Assembly (NCBI RefSeq): GCF_015694735.1
Contig: NZ_JADQDP010000006.1
Span: 62,001-126,000, forward strand
Length of the DNA stretch: 64,000 nucleotides
Direction: 5' to 3'
Origin: Hymenobacter properus
GTDB taxonomy: Bacteria > Bacteroidota > Bacteroidia > Cytophagales > Hymenobacteraceae
Positions 16,276 through 26,152 of the stretch are shown in pieces (position 1 is the first letter of the stretch; the number at the start of each line of letters is the position of its first letter). Under the pieces are notes generated by a model. That model saw nothing but the letters and a program-made list of their open reading frames with translations. It did no database searches and was not told the DNA's origin. Made by a program: the position numbers and the translations under genes.

Positions 16276-18327
16276 ATGAAAAAAACCGCGCTGCGCCTGC
16301 TGGGGCTGCTGATTCTTTTGCTGCTGGGCCTATGCCTGCGCCCGGCCCTGGCCCAAACCGTGACAGTGGCCGCGGACGGCTCCGGTAACTTCCGTACCAT
16401 TCAGGAAGCCCTCAATAGCCTGCCGGCCACGGCGGCCCGGCCGCGCACGGTGTTCGTCAAAAACGGCACCTACCGCGAGAAGGTGTACATCGATGGCAAA
16501 GCCAACCTAGTGCTCAAGGGCCAGAGCGAGAAGGGCGTGGTGCTGACCTTCGCGCAGGCCCGCGACCAGTGGCTGTGCGGCCCCGACGCCCGGGCCGGCG
16601 ACTGGGGCGTGGCCACCCTCAACCTGCGCAACAGCCCCGACATCACCCTTGAAAACCTGAGCGTCGTCAACAGCTACGGCTTCGACGCCGCGGGCGACGT
16701 AACCATCGATTGCCCCTCGGCCCCCGACGGCCATAAAGTCGTGCGCAAAACCGGCCACCAAATGGCCCTGCGGGCGCTGCCCGGCGCCACGCGCCTCATC
16801 GCACGGCACTGCACCTTCAGGGCCCTGGGCGGCGACACGGTGAGCCCTTGGGACACGGAGGCCGGCGCCTATTACTTCAAGGACTGCACCATGGAAGGTG
16901 GGGTGGACTTCTACTGCCCGCGCGGCTGGGCCTACGCCGAAGATTGCCGCTTTATCTGCCATAGTCAGGAGGCGGCCATCTGGCACGACGGCTCCGGCAG
17001 CCGCGACTCGAAAACCGTGCTGCGCCGCTGCACCTTCTCGGGCGACGACGGCTTCAAGCTGGGGCGCTTTCACCGGGAGGCGCAGTTTTATTTGGTTGAT
17101 TGCCAGTTTGCCAAGAACATGGCCGATGCCGACATCTACCATGCCGCTTCGGGCCCCGGCCCCAAGCAATGGGGTCGCCGCGTGTACTACGCTGGCTGCC
17201 ACCGCCAGGGCGGCGACTATGCCTGGATGAAAGACAACCTAAGCACTGCCGAGGGTGCGCCCAAGCCCAAAGAACTGACGCCGGCCTGGACCTTCGGCGG
17301 GCGCTGGAACCCGCTGACGGGAGCGGTAGCTGAAGTGCTTGCCGCGGCAAAGGAGGTCGTGCAGGTCGATACCGTTGCCGAAAAAATGCTGCTTTACCAG
17401 CGGGCCGTGGGCGGCTGGCCCAAAGCGCTGGGCGAGGTGAAAGTCAGCTACGCGGCCCGCCTGAGCGCGGGCGCCCGCGCGGGCCTGCTCGACAGCAAAA
17501 ACCAGAACGACGCCACTATCGATAACGACGCCACCACCCGCGAAATCCACTACCTGCTCAAAGCCTACCAGCAAACCCACAACCCGGCCTACCGCCTAGG
17601 GGCCGAAAACGGAATTCGCTATTTGCTGAAAATGCAGTACGCCAACGGCGGCTTTCCACAGTTTTACCCCGACCTGAGCGGCTACCGCCGCGAAATTACC
17701 TTCAACGACGACGCCATGGTGAAGGCCCTGACTGTGCTGCGCCGCGTGGCCCGGAAAGAGGAGCGGTACGCCGCCGTAGACCCTGCGCTGGTGCCGCTGG
17801 CGCAAGCTGCTGTGGCCCGCGGCGTCGACTGCATCCTAAAAACCCAAGTGGTGCAAAACGGCCGGCCCACCGCCTGGTGCGCCCAATACGACGAGGTGAG
17901 CCTGCAGCCGGCCAAGGCCCGCGCCTTCGAGCTGCCTTCGCTCAGCGGGGCCGAGTCGGTGGGTATTGTACGCTTTTTGATGGAAGAGCCGGCCACACCG
18001 GCCGTGAAGGCCGCCATCGAGGGGGCCGTGGCTTGGTTTGAGCAGGTGAAAATGACCGGCTATGCGCTCAAGGAAATAGCCGCCCCGCAGGAGAAAAGCC
18101 ACCGCGACCGGGTGATTGTGCCTCAGCCGGGTGCCACGCTTTGGGCTCGTTTTTACGAGCTGGGCACCAACCGGCCCATTTATGTGGGGCGCGACAGCCA
18201 GGTGCATTACCAGCTTAGCGAGATTGAAAACGAGCGCCGGGCCGGCTATGTATATGCCAGCACCTGGCCCGCCGAATTGCTGGAGAAAGAATACCCGGCC
18301 TGGCAGAAGCGAATAGGTGCCAGGTAG
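16276..18327 (+). CDS. Pectinesterase-pectate lyase fusion (CE8-PL10), exported
   Basis: A 683-residue two-enzyme protein. The ATG at 16276 gives a signal peptide ending RPALAQ; the upstream extension overlaps the cupin and was rejected. Residues about 27-345 are a CE8 beta-helix (GSGNFRTIQEALNSLP, YREKVYID, GHQMALRA, GGVDFYCPRG with the catalytic-type Asp). The usual LGRPW is LGRFH here. Residues about 365-680 are a PL10 pectate lyase: GGWPK (about 378), TIDNDATTREI (about 413), NGGFPQFYP (about 456) and TAWCAQYDEVSLQP/ARAFELPSLSG (about 531-557), which holds the catalytic arginine. No T9SS domain, so it is probably periplasmic. The fusion would de-esterify and then cleave homogalacturonan. 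Its products suit the adjacent KdgF-like cupin. Confidence 0.88.
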   Translation: MKKTALRLLGLLILLLLGLCLRPALAQTVTVAADGSGNFRTIQEALNSLPATAARPRTVFVKNGTYREKVYIDGKANLVLKGQSEKGVVLTFAQARDQWLCGPDARAGDWGVATLNLRNSPDITLENLSVVNSYGFDAAGDVTIDCPSAPDGHKVVRKTGHQMALRALPGATRLIARHCTFRALGGDTVSPWDTEAGAYYFKDCTMEGGVDFYCPRGWAYAEDCRFICHSQEAAIWHDGSGSRDSKTVLRRCTFSGDDGFKLGRFHREAQFYLVDCQFAKNMADADIYHAASGPGPKQWGRRVYYAGCHRQGGDYAWMKDNLSTAEGAPKPKELTPAWTFGGRWNPLTGAVAEVLAAAKEVVQVDTVAEKMLLYQRAVGGWPKALGEVKVSYAARLSAGARAGLLDSKNQNDATIDNDATTREIHYLLKAYQQTHNPAYRLGAENGIRYLLKMQYANGGFPQFYPDLSGYRREITFNDDAMVKALTVLRRVARKEERYAAVDPALVPLAQAAVARGVDCILKTQVVQNGRPTAWCAQYDEVSLQPAKARAFELPSLSGAESVGIVRFLMEEPATPAVKAAIEGAVAWFEQVKMTGYALKEIAAPQEKSHRDRVIVPQPGATLWARFYELGTNRPIYVGRDSQVHYQLSEIENERRAGYVYASTWPAELLEKEYPAWQKRIGAR

Positions 18328-18333
18328 GCAGTA

Positions 18334-20127
18334 TCAAAGCTTTTCCTCCAGCCACAAGTACCCCGCCGCCAGCAGAAATAGCGCGAAAAACCACCCCGCC
18401 GGCCACGGCTGGGCCACCGTGGTGGCGGGGCTGGTGCCCGAAGCAACGGATGCCCGTTGCGCCAGCGCCGCTTGTCGCTCCTGTTGCTCGGGCCCGGCCC
18501 AGGCCCCGGCGGGGTACACGTAGAAGCGGTGCGTGGTGCGGCCCGGCCCGTCCACCTGGTGCCAACCCGCCGCCTGTGGCCAGAACTGGCCCGTGCTCCA
18601 CTCGGGCAGCCGGGTATCCTGGCTCAAGGCCAGGCGCACCGGGGGGCCGCCGGCCAGCGCCCGAACCGTAGGTTGGGTTTCGGGAAAAGCTGCTGTTAGG
18701 TGCAGCGTAAGCGGCTGGCCCGGGCGTGGCCACCGCGTGCCGGCGCGCCAGGCTGCCTGGGGCACGGCGGGCGGCTGAGCGGCCGTCAGCAACCGGTTCC
18801 AGAACGAGCTGTAAACCTGCCCGCGCCCCTGCAAGCCCCACTGAAAAGTCTCGGGCACTGCCGATACTACCACGAAGCCCAGCCCCACACGGCGGCGGGC
18901 GGCGGCCACTACCTGTTTAGGCCCGGTGACCAAAGAGTTGAGTTCAGGTGCCGTACGCAGCTGCGTGGGCAGCGGGGCCCGGGCCTCGGCAGGCGCATCG
19001 GGCCAGCGGAGAAGCTGTGCACTGGACTGGGCCGCGGCGCGGGGCTGCGCGGCAAAGTCGGCGCGGCCGGGCACGGCACGGGGCAGCGGCGCGGCATCGG
19101 CCAGCACCACCAGCCCCAGCCGGCCCCCGCGGATGGCGGCTTGCAGCGTGCCGGCTTCTGCGGGGGTAAGGGCGGCCATTGTAGCGGCATCGGCTACCAC
19201 CATAGTGTAGCGCGCCAGCAGGGCAGGGGTGAGGCGGTCGAGCGGGGCCGAGGGCTGGTTTACAAAATCCGTCTGCACCAGGCCGCGGCTCACGCTGGTG
19301 CGCAGGGCCACCGGGTAATGGGCTTCGGCTAAGTAGTTTTTGAGGTACTTGAACTCGAAGGAGGGAGTGGCCGCGAGCAGCAGCACAGACGGCAGCTGCG
19401 GAACGGTAATTTCCACCGGCACCGATTCGGTAGCCAACACCCGGCCCGCCTGGCGAAGCAGCAGTTCGTAGACGGCCAATCCGGTGGTTTTGGGCTGGTA
19501 GCGCAAGCGAAATGCGCCTCCGCCCGCCGGCACCCGCACCGAATCCCGCACCGTACCGGCTGCCCGCAGGCACACCCAGGCCGGAGCCGCCCCTTTTGGC
19601 AGAAAAGCGGAACACTCTACTCGAAGGGGTTCACCTAGCGTTAGCTGGGCGTTCCAAAAAGCGGTGTTCAGCATTGCCCTTGCTACCGGCTGATGCCATT
19701 TGATGGGTACCGTGCCGAGCAGTGGCAGTTCCGCCGCAGGCAAGCCCTGTCCCAGCAGGTGCAGGCCCTGCAGTGCCGGCCGCTGTTCGGCCAGGGCCAG
19801 CAAAGAGCCCAATGGCCGGGCGCCCGCCGCAGGCGTACCACCATATGCCCACACCGGCGTGCCCGGCCCCAGCCGGCGCAGCAGCTGCCGCAGGGTATCG
19901 GGCGAATAATTCTCGGTTAGTAAAATGGCCTGGCCGCGCGCCGAGGGCACCTGACGCAGCGGTGGAAACGCACTGAACCACAAGCCTGCGGCTGCCGCCG
20001 CGCCCGCAAGGGCCCGAGGCACCCGGCGCCGCCGGCCTCGCCAGGCCAGCGCTACCAAGCCCAGCCCCAGCAGCACGCAAAAAGCCAGCAAAACGAAATA
20101 AGAAGTCGGGTGCAAAATAGCGGGCAT
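18334..20127 (-). CDS. Membrane protein of the MoxR/BatA operon (597 aa)
   Basis: Two N-terminal membrane segments (about 9-28 and 38-55), a long periplasmic region and a C-terminal anchor (WFFALFLLAAGYLWLEEKL). The middle holds a Rossmann-like stretch (SVLLLAATPSFEFKYLKNYLAE... then YTMVVADAATMAALTPAEAGTL), which resembles the class I glutamine amidotransferase-like fold of membrane proteins in BatA-type clusters; no Cys-His-Glu triad is obvious, so it is likely non-catalytic. It is the last gene of a six-gene minus-strand operon, 1 bp after the preceding stop. Role unknown; probably part of a MoxR-dependent envelope complex. Confidence 0.8.
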   Translation of the reverse strand: MPAILHPTSYFVLLAFCVLLGLGLVALAWRGRRRRVPRALAGAAAAAGLWFSAFPPLRQVPSARGQAILLTENYSPDTLRQLLRRLGPGTPVWAYGGTPAAGARPLGSLLALAEQRPALQGLHLLGQGLPAAELPLLGTVPIKWHQPVARAMLNTAFWNAQLTLGEPLRVECSAFLPKGAAPAWVCLRAAGTVRDSVRVPAGGGAFRLRYQPKTTGLAVYELLLRQAGRVLATESVPVEITVPQLPSVLLLAATPSFEFKYLKNYLAEAHYPVALRTSVSRGLVQTDFVNQPSAPLDRLTPALLARYTMVVADAATMAALTPAEAGTLQAAIRGGRLGLVVLADAAPLPRAVPGRADFAAQPRAAAQSSAQLLRWPDAPAEARAPLPTQLRTAPELNSLVTGPKQVVAAARRRVGLGFVVVSAVPETFQWGLQGRGQVYSSFWNRLLTAAQPPAVPQAAWRAGTRWPRPGQPLTLHLTAAFPETQPTVRALAGGPPVRLALSQDTRLPEWSTGQFWPQAAGWHQVDGPGRTTHRFYVYPAGAWAGPEQQERQAALAQRASVASGTSPATTVAQPWPAGWFFALFLLAAGYLWLEEKL

Positions 20128-20128
20128 G

Positions 20129-22393
20129 CTAGCGGCTGAGCTCTTGGAAGTAACGGCGCCCCAACCGGTCGGGGCCAGCGGCCGAAACCGGTGTGGGCGC
20201 GGGCGCGGGCAGCAGGTCGGTGAGGGCGCGCTCCACCACGGGGCGGCACTCGGGGCAGGCCGGCCGCCCGGCCCGAACGTCGGCGGCCAACTGCCGCAAG
20301 GCCTTAAGGGCAGGCAGATACACGCCCGGCCGCGTCAAAGCCGCCCCAGCCAGCACGGTGCCGGCCTGGTCGAGCAGGCGCGCATCGGCCGGGTTGGTTT
20401 GAGAATTTGTCGCTTGGGTTGAAAGCCACCGCAGGCCCGCCCGCACGGCGGGCTGGGCAACCGGGGCCGTTATCTGTTCCTGCCGGTGGGGCACGGCCGC
20501 CCCGGCCAGCTCGCCGGTGAGGCGCACCGTGGCTTCAGGCAGGGGTGGGGGCGTGAAGCCGGCCTTTTTAACGAACACACGGGTTTGCTGCTGCACCTCC
20601 TTCAGCAGGCGCAGGGCGCGGTACTCGTAGGGGCGGGCCGCCTGGAGCTGGCCGGTGCGCAGGCGCAGCTCGGCGGCCCACATCTGGTCGAGCACGGCGT
20701 GGAGCTTGGTCTTGATGGCCGGCTCCAGGAAATCGGCGGTTTCGGCGTCGTCGTGCTTGTGAATGTAGGGGTCCATCAGAGCGTCGGTTGCGGCCGTGGG
20801 CGAGGCCTTGGCGGGCGACACCGACGGGGCGGCGTGGTCGTGCTCGTCGTGGCCGTGTTCGTCGTGCTCTGGTGCATCGGCCGTGGGGGCTGCGGGTGCG
20901 TCTTCGTCTTCGGCAATTGGCGCACGCGGGGCCGGCGCTCCAATGCCGGCCTCCGACTCTTCGCCCAGAAACTTGCCGTAGCGCAGGCGCAACGTCTGTT
21001 GGTCGAAGCCCAGGGCGTTGGCCCGGCTGGCCACGGTGGCGGCGTCCAGCTTCGCCTTTTCGGCAATGAGTTTTTCCGTATCGATGATAATCTGGCGCTG
21101 GCTGCGGAAATAGGCGGGCGCCACCTTCACGCCCATGCCCAAGTCGGGGGCGCTGTCGGCCACGGCCGTGTCCTGCCATTGCACCAGGTAAGAATCAGTG
21201 CGGGCGGTGTGGCCAGCGTTGTCGCGGGCAGAGAAGTAGAAATACAGTTCGTCGCCGTAGGTGAGGCCCAGCCTGGGCAGATTGAGCAGGCTGCCCAGGC
21301 TGGCCTGCGTACCGCCGAGGCCGTCGCTTAGGTCGCGCCGCACCTCCCGGAACTTCACCGCTTCGCCCTGGCCCTGCGCCACGGTGATGACCAACTCGGC
21401 TCGGCTCAGGCCATAGTCGTCGCGCAGGGTGGCCCGGATGGGCACCTCGGGGCGCTGGCCCATGGCGGCTACCAGCGTGTAGGGCTTCGGGGTGCTGATG
21501 CGCAGGACGGGCGCCTGGTCGGGCCGCACGTCGATGGCGTAGTCGTCTGAAACCGTGCCCGCATAACGCAGCCGATAAAGGGCAGAAGCAGTTAGTACTT
21601 GCTCAGTGAAGAACAGGCCGGTCTGGCCGGGCACGGGCTTGAGGGGCACCACGCGCCGGCCCAGCTCCAGTACGGGGCCGGCCGACTGCTTGGTGCCGCT
21701 TACCCGCACCTGCCAGCGCACGCGCGAGCTTTCCGGGCACAGAAACGACGCCTGCGCCGGGGCAAAAGCCGGCTGCCGGGTATAGGCGGGCGGAGTCACC
21801 AGCAGCTGGGTTTCGCTAATGCGCGCTACGGCTGGGCCCGTAGCGGCGGCCGGATTGTTATTGAAATGAACGGCCACCGGTGGCGGCGAAGCAGGGGCGG
21901 GGCGCCCGGGCCACCACCAGGCGGCCGCGCTGGCCAGCAGCAACGGCAACGTCAGCCCAAGCGAGAGGCCAAACGAAACCGGCAGTCGGAGGTGCCCGGC
22001 GTCGTGCAGCTCCTGCAGCCGCTGGGCCACGCGGCGCTGCTGGAGCTGTTCCAGCAAATTCAAGTCGCTGGCCTCGCGCCCCAGCAAGCCGGAGCTGTCT
22101 TCCAGCGCCGGGTACTGCCGGTCGAGTTGGGCCGCCATCGTGGCCGCGCGGAGCTGCCGAAGCGGCCACAGCCGCCACCCCGTCAGCAGCAGAACCAGCG
22201 CTACGGCCCCTGACAATGCCCATCCGGCTGCCGGCCACCGCCCTGCCAGCAGCCCCAGTAGCAGGCAGGCGGCCAGCGCCGGCAGCAGCACTGCTACTGC
22301 CCAGCGAGCTACATAGCTTAGCCCGGCAGCGCGGAGCAGCCGCCGCGCCGCGGCAACATCGGCAGCAGTTTGCGAGCTGGTGGTCTGACTCAT
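20129..22393 (-). CDS. Membrane protein with His-rich segment, DUF4175-like (754 aa)
   Basis: The ATG at 22393 overlaps the upstream stop as ATGA, which settles the start even though the frame is open much further. Three N-terminal membrane segments (about 31-51, 56-76 and 152-173) flank a short charged loop with AAQLDRQYPALEDSSGLL, a pattern of DUF4175-type membrane proteins. The large rest is periplasmic-like: Ig-like sequence (PVRILRISTPKPY..., LRDDYGLSRAELVI), then helical sequence. Around residue 505-520 an acidic/His cluster (PEHDEHGHDEHDH) could bind metal. It belongs to the MoxR/DUF58/BatA operon. The family assignment is tentative. Confidence 0.75.
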   Translation of the reverse strand: MSQTTSSQTAADVAAARRLLRAAGLSYVARWAVAVLLPALAACLLLGLLAGRWPAAGWALSGAVALVLLLTGWRLWPLRQLRAATMAAQLDRQYPALEDSSGLLGREASDLNLLEQLQQRRVAQRLQELHDAGHLRLPVSFGLSLGLTLPLLLASAAAWWWPGRPAPASPPPVAVHFNNNPAAATGPAVARISETQLLVTPPAYTRQPAFAPAQASFLCPESSRVRWQVRVSGTKQSAGPVLELGRRVVPLKPVPGQTGLFFTEQVLTASALYRLRYAGTVSDDYAIDVRPDQAPVLRISTPKPYTLVAAMGQRPEVPIRATLRDDYGLSRAELVITVAQGQGEAVKFREVRRDLSDGLGGTQASLGSLLNLPRLGLTYGDELYFYFSARDNAGHTARTDSYLVQWQDTAVADSAPDLGMGVKVAPAYFRSQRQIIIDTEKLIAEKAKLDAATVASRANALGFDQQTLRLRYGKFLGEESEAGIGAPAPRAPIAEDEDAPAAPTADAPEHDEHGHDEHDHAAPSVSPAKASPTAATDALMDPYIHKHDDAETADFLEPAIKTKLHAVLDQMWAAELRLRTGQLQAARPYEYRALRLLKEVQQQTRVFVKKAGFTPPPLPEATVRLTGELAGAAVPHRQEQITAPVAQPAVRAGLRWLSTQATNSQTNPADARLLDQAGTVLAGAALTRPGVYLPALKALRQLAADVRAGRPACPECRPVVERALTDLLPAPAPTPVSAAGPDRLGRRYFQELSR

Positions 22394-24003
22394 AGCGTGG
22401 GGTGCAAAATTCGATTTTCGCGACGGCGAGCCAGCAGGCGTTCTAACAAAAACAAAAGCCCGGCCACCAGCACCAGCCACGGCCGCAGTTCGGTGATGCG
22501 CTGCCTCATCGGCTGAACCGGGGCGTTGGTTGGCAGCAAACGGGGGCCGGCAGTTAGCTGGGAGGGGTCGAGGACGCGCCGGTCGAAATGCTGCAAGCGC
22601 TGCTCTAAAGCAAGGTTGCGAGGGCGATACAATATCGGAGCCGTTGCATCGGTGGCTTCGGGTTGCAGCAGGGCCAGCAGCCGGGCCGGGAGCTCGGGGT
22701 CGTCGGCCAGCTGGCTCCAGGCAGGCGAAAGGCGGGTATGTAGCTGGTAGATACCGCCTCGCCCCAGTGCCTGTCGCGAGAGCACCGGGCGGCCCAAGCC
22801 ATCGGCCCACAGCGTTTCTTGCCCCACAGCTACGCGCCCGGTCCCCCGCCGAAATATCCGAACCGAAGCCGACGGCGACTCAGTTACCAAAGTCGAAGTA
22901 TCGGCCACCCCCACGTCTGCGGCTTCTTGCCAGAGGTGGCTGCCAAATGTTTTTAGGTCCTCACGCAGCCCCGCAGGCAGGGGTTCGGCCGAAAGCCAGA
23001 ACGTCCAGCCCGTAAGATGCCGGGGCGGGGCCGATACCCGGCGCAACTGAGGCGGAATGGGCATTCCAAGGGCGACGGCCCGCAAGGCGGCCTCCAGGTA
23101 GCGGGCATCGGCCGCAAATTCCGGCGTGGCATAGACATCGATAACCAGCGGCGGAATACCCACATCAACCTGGTAATCGGACCTTTGCGCACCCGTCGGA
23201 GCCAGCACGAAGTAGTCACGCCCTTCTTTATCGGAGAGAAAGCGCACGGGAGCCAGGCCGGGCACCCGAATGAGTTGCCCATGGTGCTGTTCCCGCACTT
23301 TTTCCCGTCGGTAGGTGGTGCCGGCTTCGCGGCTGTGGCCCACCAGCAACTGCAAGCTGTCGCCGAAGCTGTGGGCAGCTGCCAGCCAGGAAGCGGAGCT
23401 AGTGTCGGGCAGCGCCTGCCAGCGTATGCCCGGCGGCAATGGCGCGTGGCTGCCGGACAGATTGCGCAGCCGGGCACTTGTTACCACAAGCAGCGGCTGG
23501 CCGGGAAATACCGCCACAGCCTGCTGTACACGCGCCCAAGTGAATGTTGCGTTCAAATTAGCCCCGGCCGAATCGGCGGCGCCCGGCTGCCCTGCCGCCC
23601 GCCACCGGCTGCCCGACAGCCGCGGGAAGCCCGCCGCCAGCCAGCGCAGCCCGTAGCCCCGGCGTCGCAACGAATCGATGGTGGGTTTCAGGGCCGCCAG
23701 TGCGGGCAGCCCTTGCACCTCTGGGCTCAGCAGCACCACGCCCCGGCTGCTGAGCTGGGGCTGCTGCCAAACCGGGCCAGCCACCGCCACGGCCAGCACC
23801 GCCAGCAGCGCGGCCCGCAACAGCAGCAGCCAAAGCTGCTCCAGCTTCAGGTTGCGCAGGCGGCGGTTGGCGCCCGCGGTCAGCCAGCGCAGGCTGCCCA
23901 CGGCCACCTCGCGGCCGGGCCGGCGGTTCCAGAGATGAATGGCCACCGGCACCAGCAGCCCCGTGAGGGCCAGCAGGGCGGCAGGGTTGAGCAGCGCGAA
24001 CAA
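22390..24003 (-). CDS. BatA-type N-terminal two-TM domain protein (537 aa)
   Basis: The N-terminus (MFALLNPAALLALTGLLVPVAIHLWNRRPG...) matches the BatA N-terminal domain: two membrane helices (about 6-24 and 57-80) around a short basic loop with the conserved LWNRR. The start codon is TTG, but it aligns exactly with the usual MxxLNPxxL start and no ATG is in range. A long periplasmic domain follows and a C-terminal helix (WLVLVAGLLFLLERLLARRR). No clear VWA metal site is visible, unlike BatA/BatB. It is co-transcribed with the DUF58 and MoxR genes and overlaps the next gene by 4 bp. Confidence 0.85.
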   Translation of the reverse strand: MFALLNPAALLALTGLLVPVAIHLWNRRPGREVAVGSLRWLTAGANRRLRNLKLEQLWLLLLRAALLAVLAVAVAGPVWQQPQLSSRGVVLLSPEVQGLPALAALKPTIDSLRRRGYGLRWLAAGFPRLSGSRWRAAGQPGAADSAGANLNATFTWARVQQAVAVFPGQPLLVVTSARLRNLSGSHAPLPPGIRWQALPDTSSASWLAAAHSFGDSLQLLVGHSREAGTTYRREKVREQHHGQLIRVPGLAPVRFLSDKEGRDYFVLAPTGAQRSDYQVDVGIPPLVIDVYATPEFAADARYLEAALRAVALGMPIPPQLRRVSAPPRHLTGWTFWLSAEPLPAGLREDLKTFGSHLWQEAADVGVADTSTLVTESPSASVRIFRRGTGRVAVGQETLWADGLGRPVLSRQALGRGGIYQLHTRLSPAWSQLADDPELPARLLALLQPEATDATAPILYRPRNLALEQRLQHFDRRVLDPSQLTAGPRLLPTNAPVQPMRQRITELRPWLVLVAGLLFLLERLLARRRENRILHPTL

Positions 24004-24066
24004 TGAATTACGAAATCAGAAACGTGGTAACAGACGGGGAAACCGCGGCAAAGGTGGCTTTGAGAA

Positions 24067-24942
24067 TTAACCGGCAAGCTGGCGCCGGCGCAGAAACTCC
24101 CGCATCGCGGCATCGAGCGGCTGCGCGGTGTCGAGCAAATGGTAATCGAAGCCCTGGCGACGGGCCTGCTGGGCGGTTTCGCGCAGCCACTGCTGCAGCT
24201 GTTGCAGGTAAGCCGGCCGCTGCTGGTCAGCATCAAGCTGTAGGGTTTGGCCGGTTTCTAGGTCTTTGAATGTAACGGCGCTCCGGTAGCTAAATGTCAG
24301 CTCGTTGTGCGCCATCAGGTGCAGCAGAAGCACCTCGCCGCTGGTGGCGCGCAGGCGGGTGAGCAGCGCATCGATTTCGCCTGCTTTCTCATACAAGTCG
24401 CTTACGCACACCGCGAGGGCGCGCTGCCGCCGAGCCGTAAGCGGGGCCAGCGTTTCGGGCGTCGGAAAGCTGCCCTGGGCCTCCGCCGTTTCCAGGGCGT
24501 GGTAGAGGCGGGGCAGCTGGCGGGCATCGGCGCGGGGCGCGAGGTGGCGCAGGCCGGCCGGGCTGAGAATGCTGAGACCCACGGCGTCGCCCTGTTGGGT
24601 TGCCAGGTAGGCCAGCGCGGCCAGCAGCAGCCGGGCGTAGTCGAGCTTGCGCAGCCCGTTGTCGTCGCGGTGGTTCATGCTGGCGCTGGCGTCGAGCAGC
24701 AGGTGCACGGTCAGGCTGGTGTCCACCTCTGACTCGCGCAGGTAGTAGCGGTCGGACCGGGCGGCCAGGCGCCAGTCGAGGCGGCGCAAGTCGTCGCCGG
24801 GCTGGTAGGGGCGGTATTGGCTGAACTCCATGCCCGCGCCGTGCCGCCGGCTGGCGTGCGCGCCGTTGAGAAAGCCCTCGGCCGCTTGCCGAGCGGCCAG
24901 GGGCAGGTTGCGCAGGCCGTGCAGGAGTTCGGGGGAAAGCAT
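24067..24942 (-). CDS. DUF58 domain protein (VWA-like partner of MoxR)
   Basis: A 291-residue protein with the DUF58 hallmark GMEFSQYRPYQPGDDLRRLDWRLAARSD split over residues 37-64, followed by a von Willebrand A-type MIDAS start LLLDASASM (Asp84, Ser86, Ser88). No signal peptide or membrane helix, so it is cytoplasmic or peripheral. In MoxR clusters DUF58/VWA proteins are thought to be the clients or adaptors of the AAA+ chaperone. Here it lies between the MoxR gene (upstream) and the BatA-type gene (downstream). A family A palindrome separates it from MoxR. Confidence 0.93.
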   Translation of the reverse strand: MLSPELLHGLRNLPLAARQAAEGFLNGAHASRRHGAGMEFSQYRPYQPGDDLRRLDWRLAARSDRYYLRESEVDTSLTVHLLLDASASMNHRDDNGLRKLDYARLLLAALAYLATQQGDAVGLSILSPAGLRHLAPRADARQLPRLYHALETAEAQGSFPTPETLAPLTARRQRALAVCVSDLYEKAGEIDALLTRLRATSGEVLLLHLMAHNELTFSYRSAVTFKDLETGQTLQLDADQQRPAYLQQLQQWLRETAQQARRQGFDYHLLDTAQPLDAAMREFLRRRQLAG

Positions 24943-24969
24943 TTTGGGGATGGTTTCAAAAAGTAAGAA

Positions 24970-25060
24970 ACGTCATGCTGAGCGCAGCCGAAGCATCTCT
25001 ACCGCAGCAGTAAATGAATCACTCTCGCAGTAGAGTTGCTTCGACTGCGCTCAGCATGAC
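24970..25060. repeat. Palindromic repeat, family A (inside MoxR operon)
   Basis: Left arm ACGTCATGCTGAGCGCAGCC...CATCTCTACCGC and matching right arm ending GCTCAGCATGAC, AT-rich centre of about 20 bp. It lies between moxR and the DUF58 gene, both on the minus strand. Confidence 0.88.
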
Positions 25061-25078
25061 CTCCTGTTATGACACGAA

Positions 25079-26056
<978 letters not shown>

Positions 26057-26060
26057 CTTC

Positions 26061-26150
26061 GGTTTTTGGTTGCTGGTTTTTAGTTTTTGGCCTAAGTGCT
26101 TTCGTCCATCTGGGATTGGGCCAAAAACCAAAAACCAGCAACCAAAAACC
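26061..26150. repeat. Unique AT-rich palindrome between DUF4159 and moxR genes
   Basis: GGTTTTTGGTTGCTGGTTTTT on the left pairs with AAAAACCAGCAACCAAAAACC on the right. It begins 4 bp beyond the moxR ATG and ends 2 bp before the DUF4159 stop, filling the gap. Unlike family A in sequence and composition. Confidence 0.8.
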
Positions 26151-26152
26151 AA

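Noticed and set aside
22394..22810. Longer start of the DUF4175-like protein
   Set aside because: The 139 extra residues overlap the BatA-type gene in another frame and are Pro/Ala/Arg-rich; the ATGA overlap at 22393 marks the real start.
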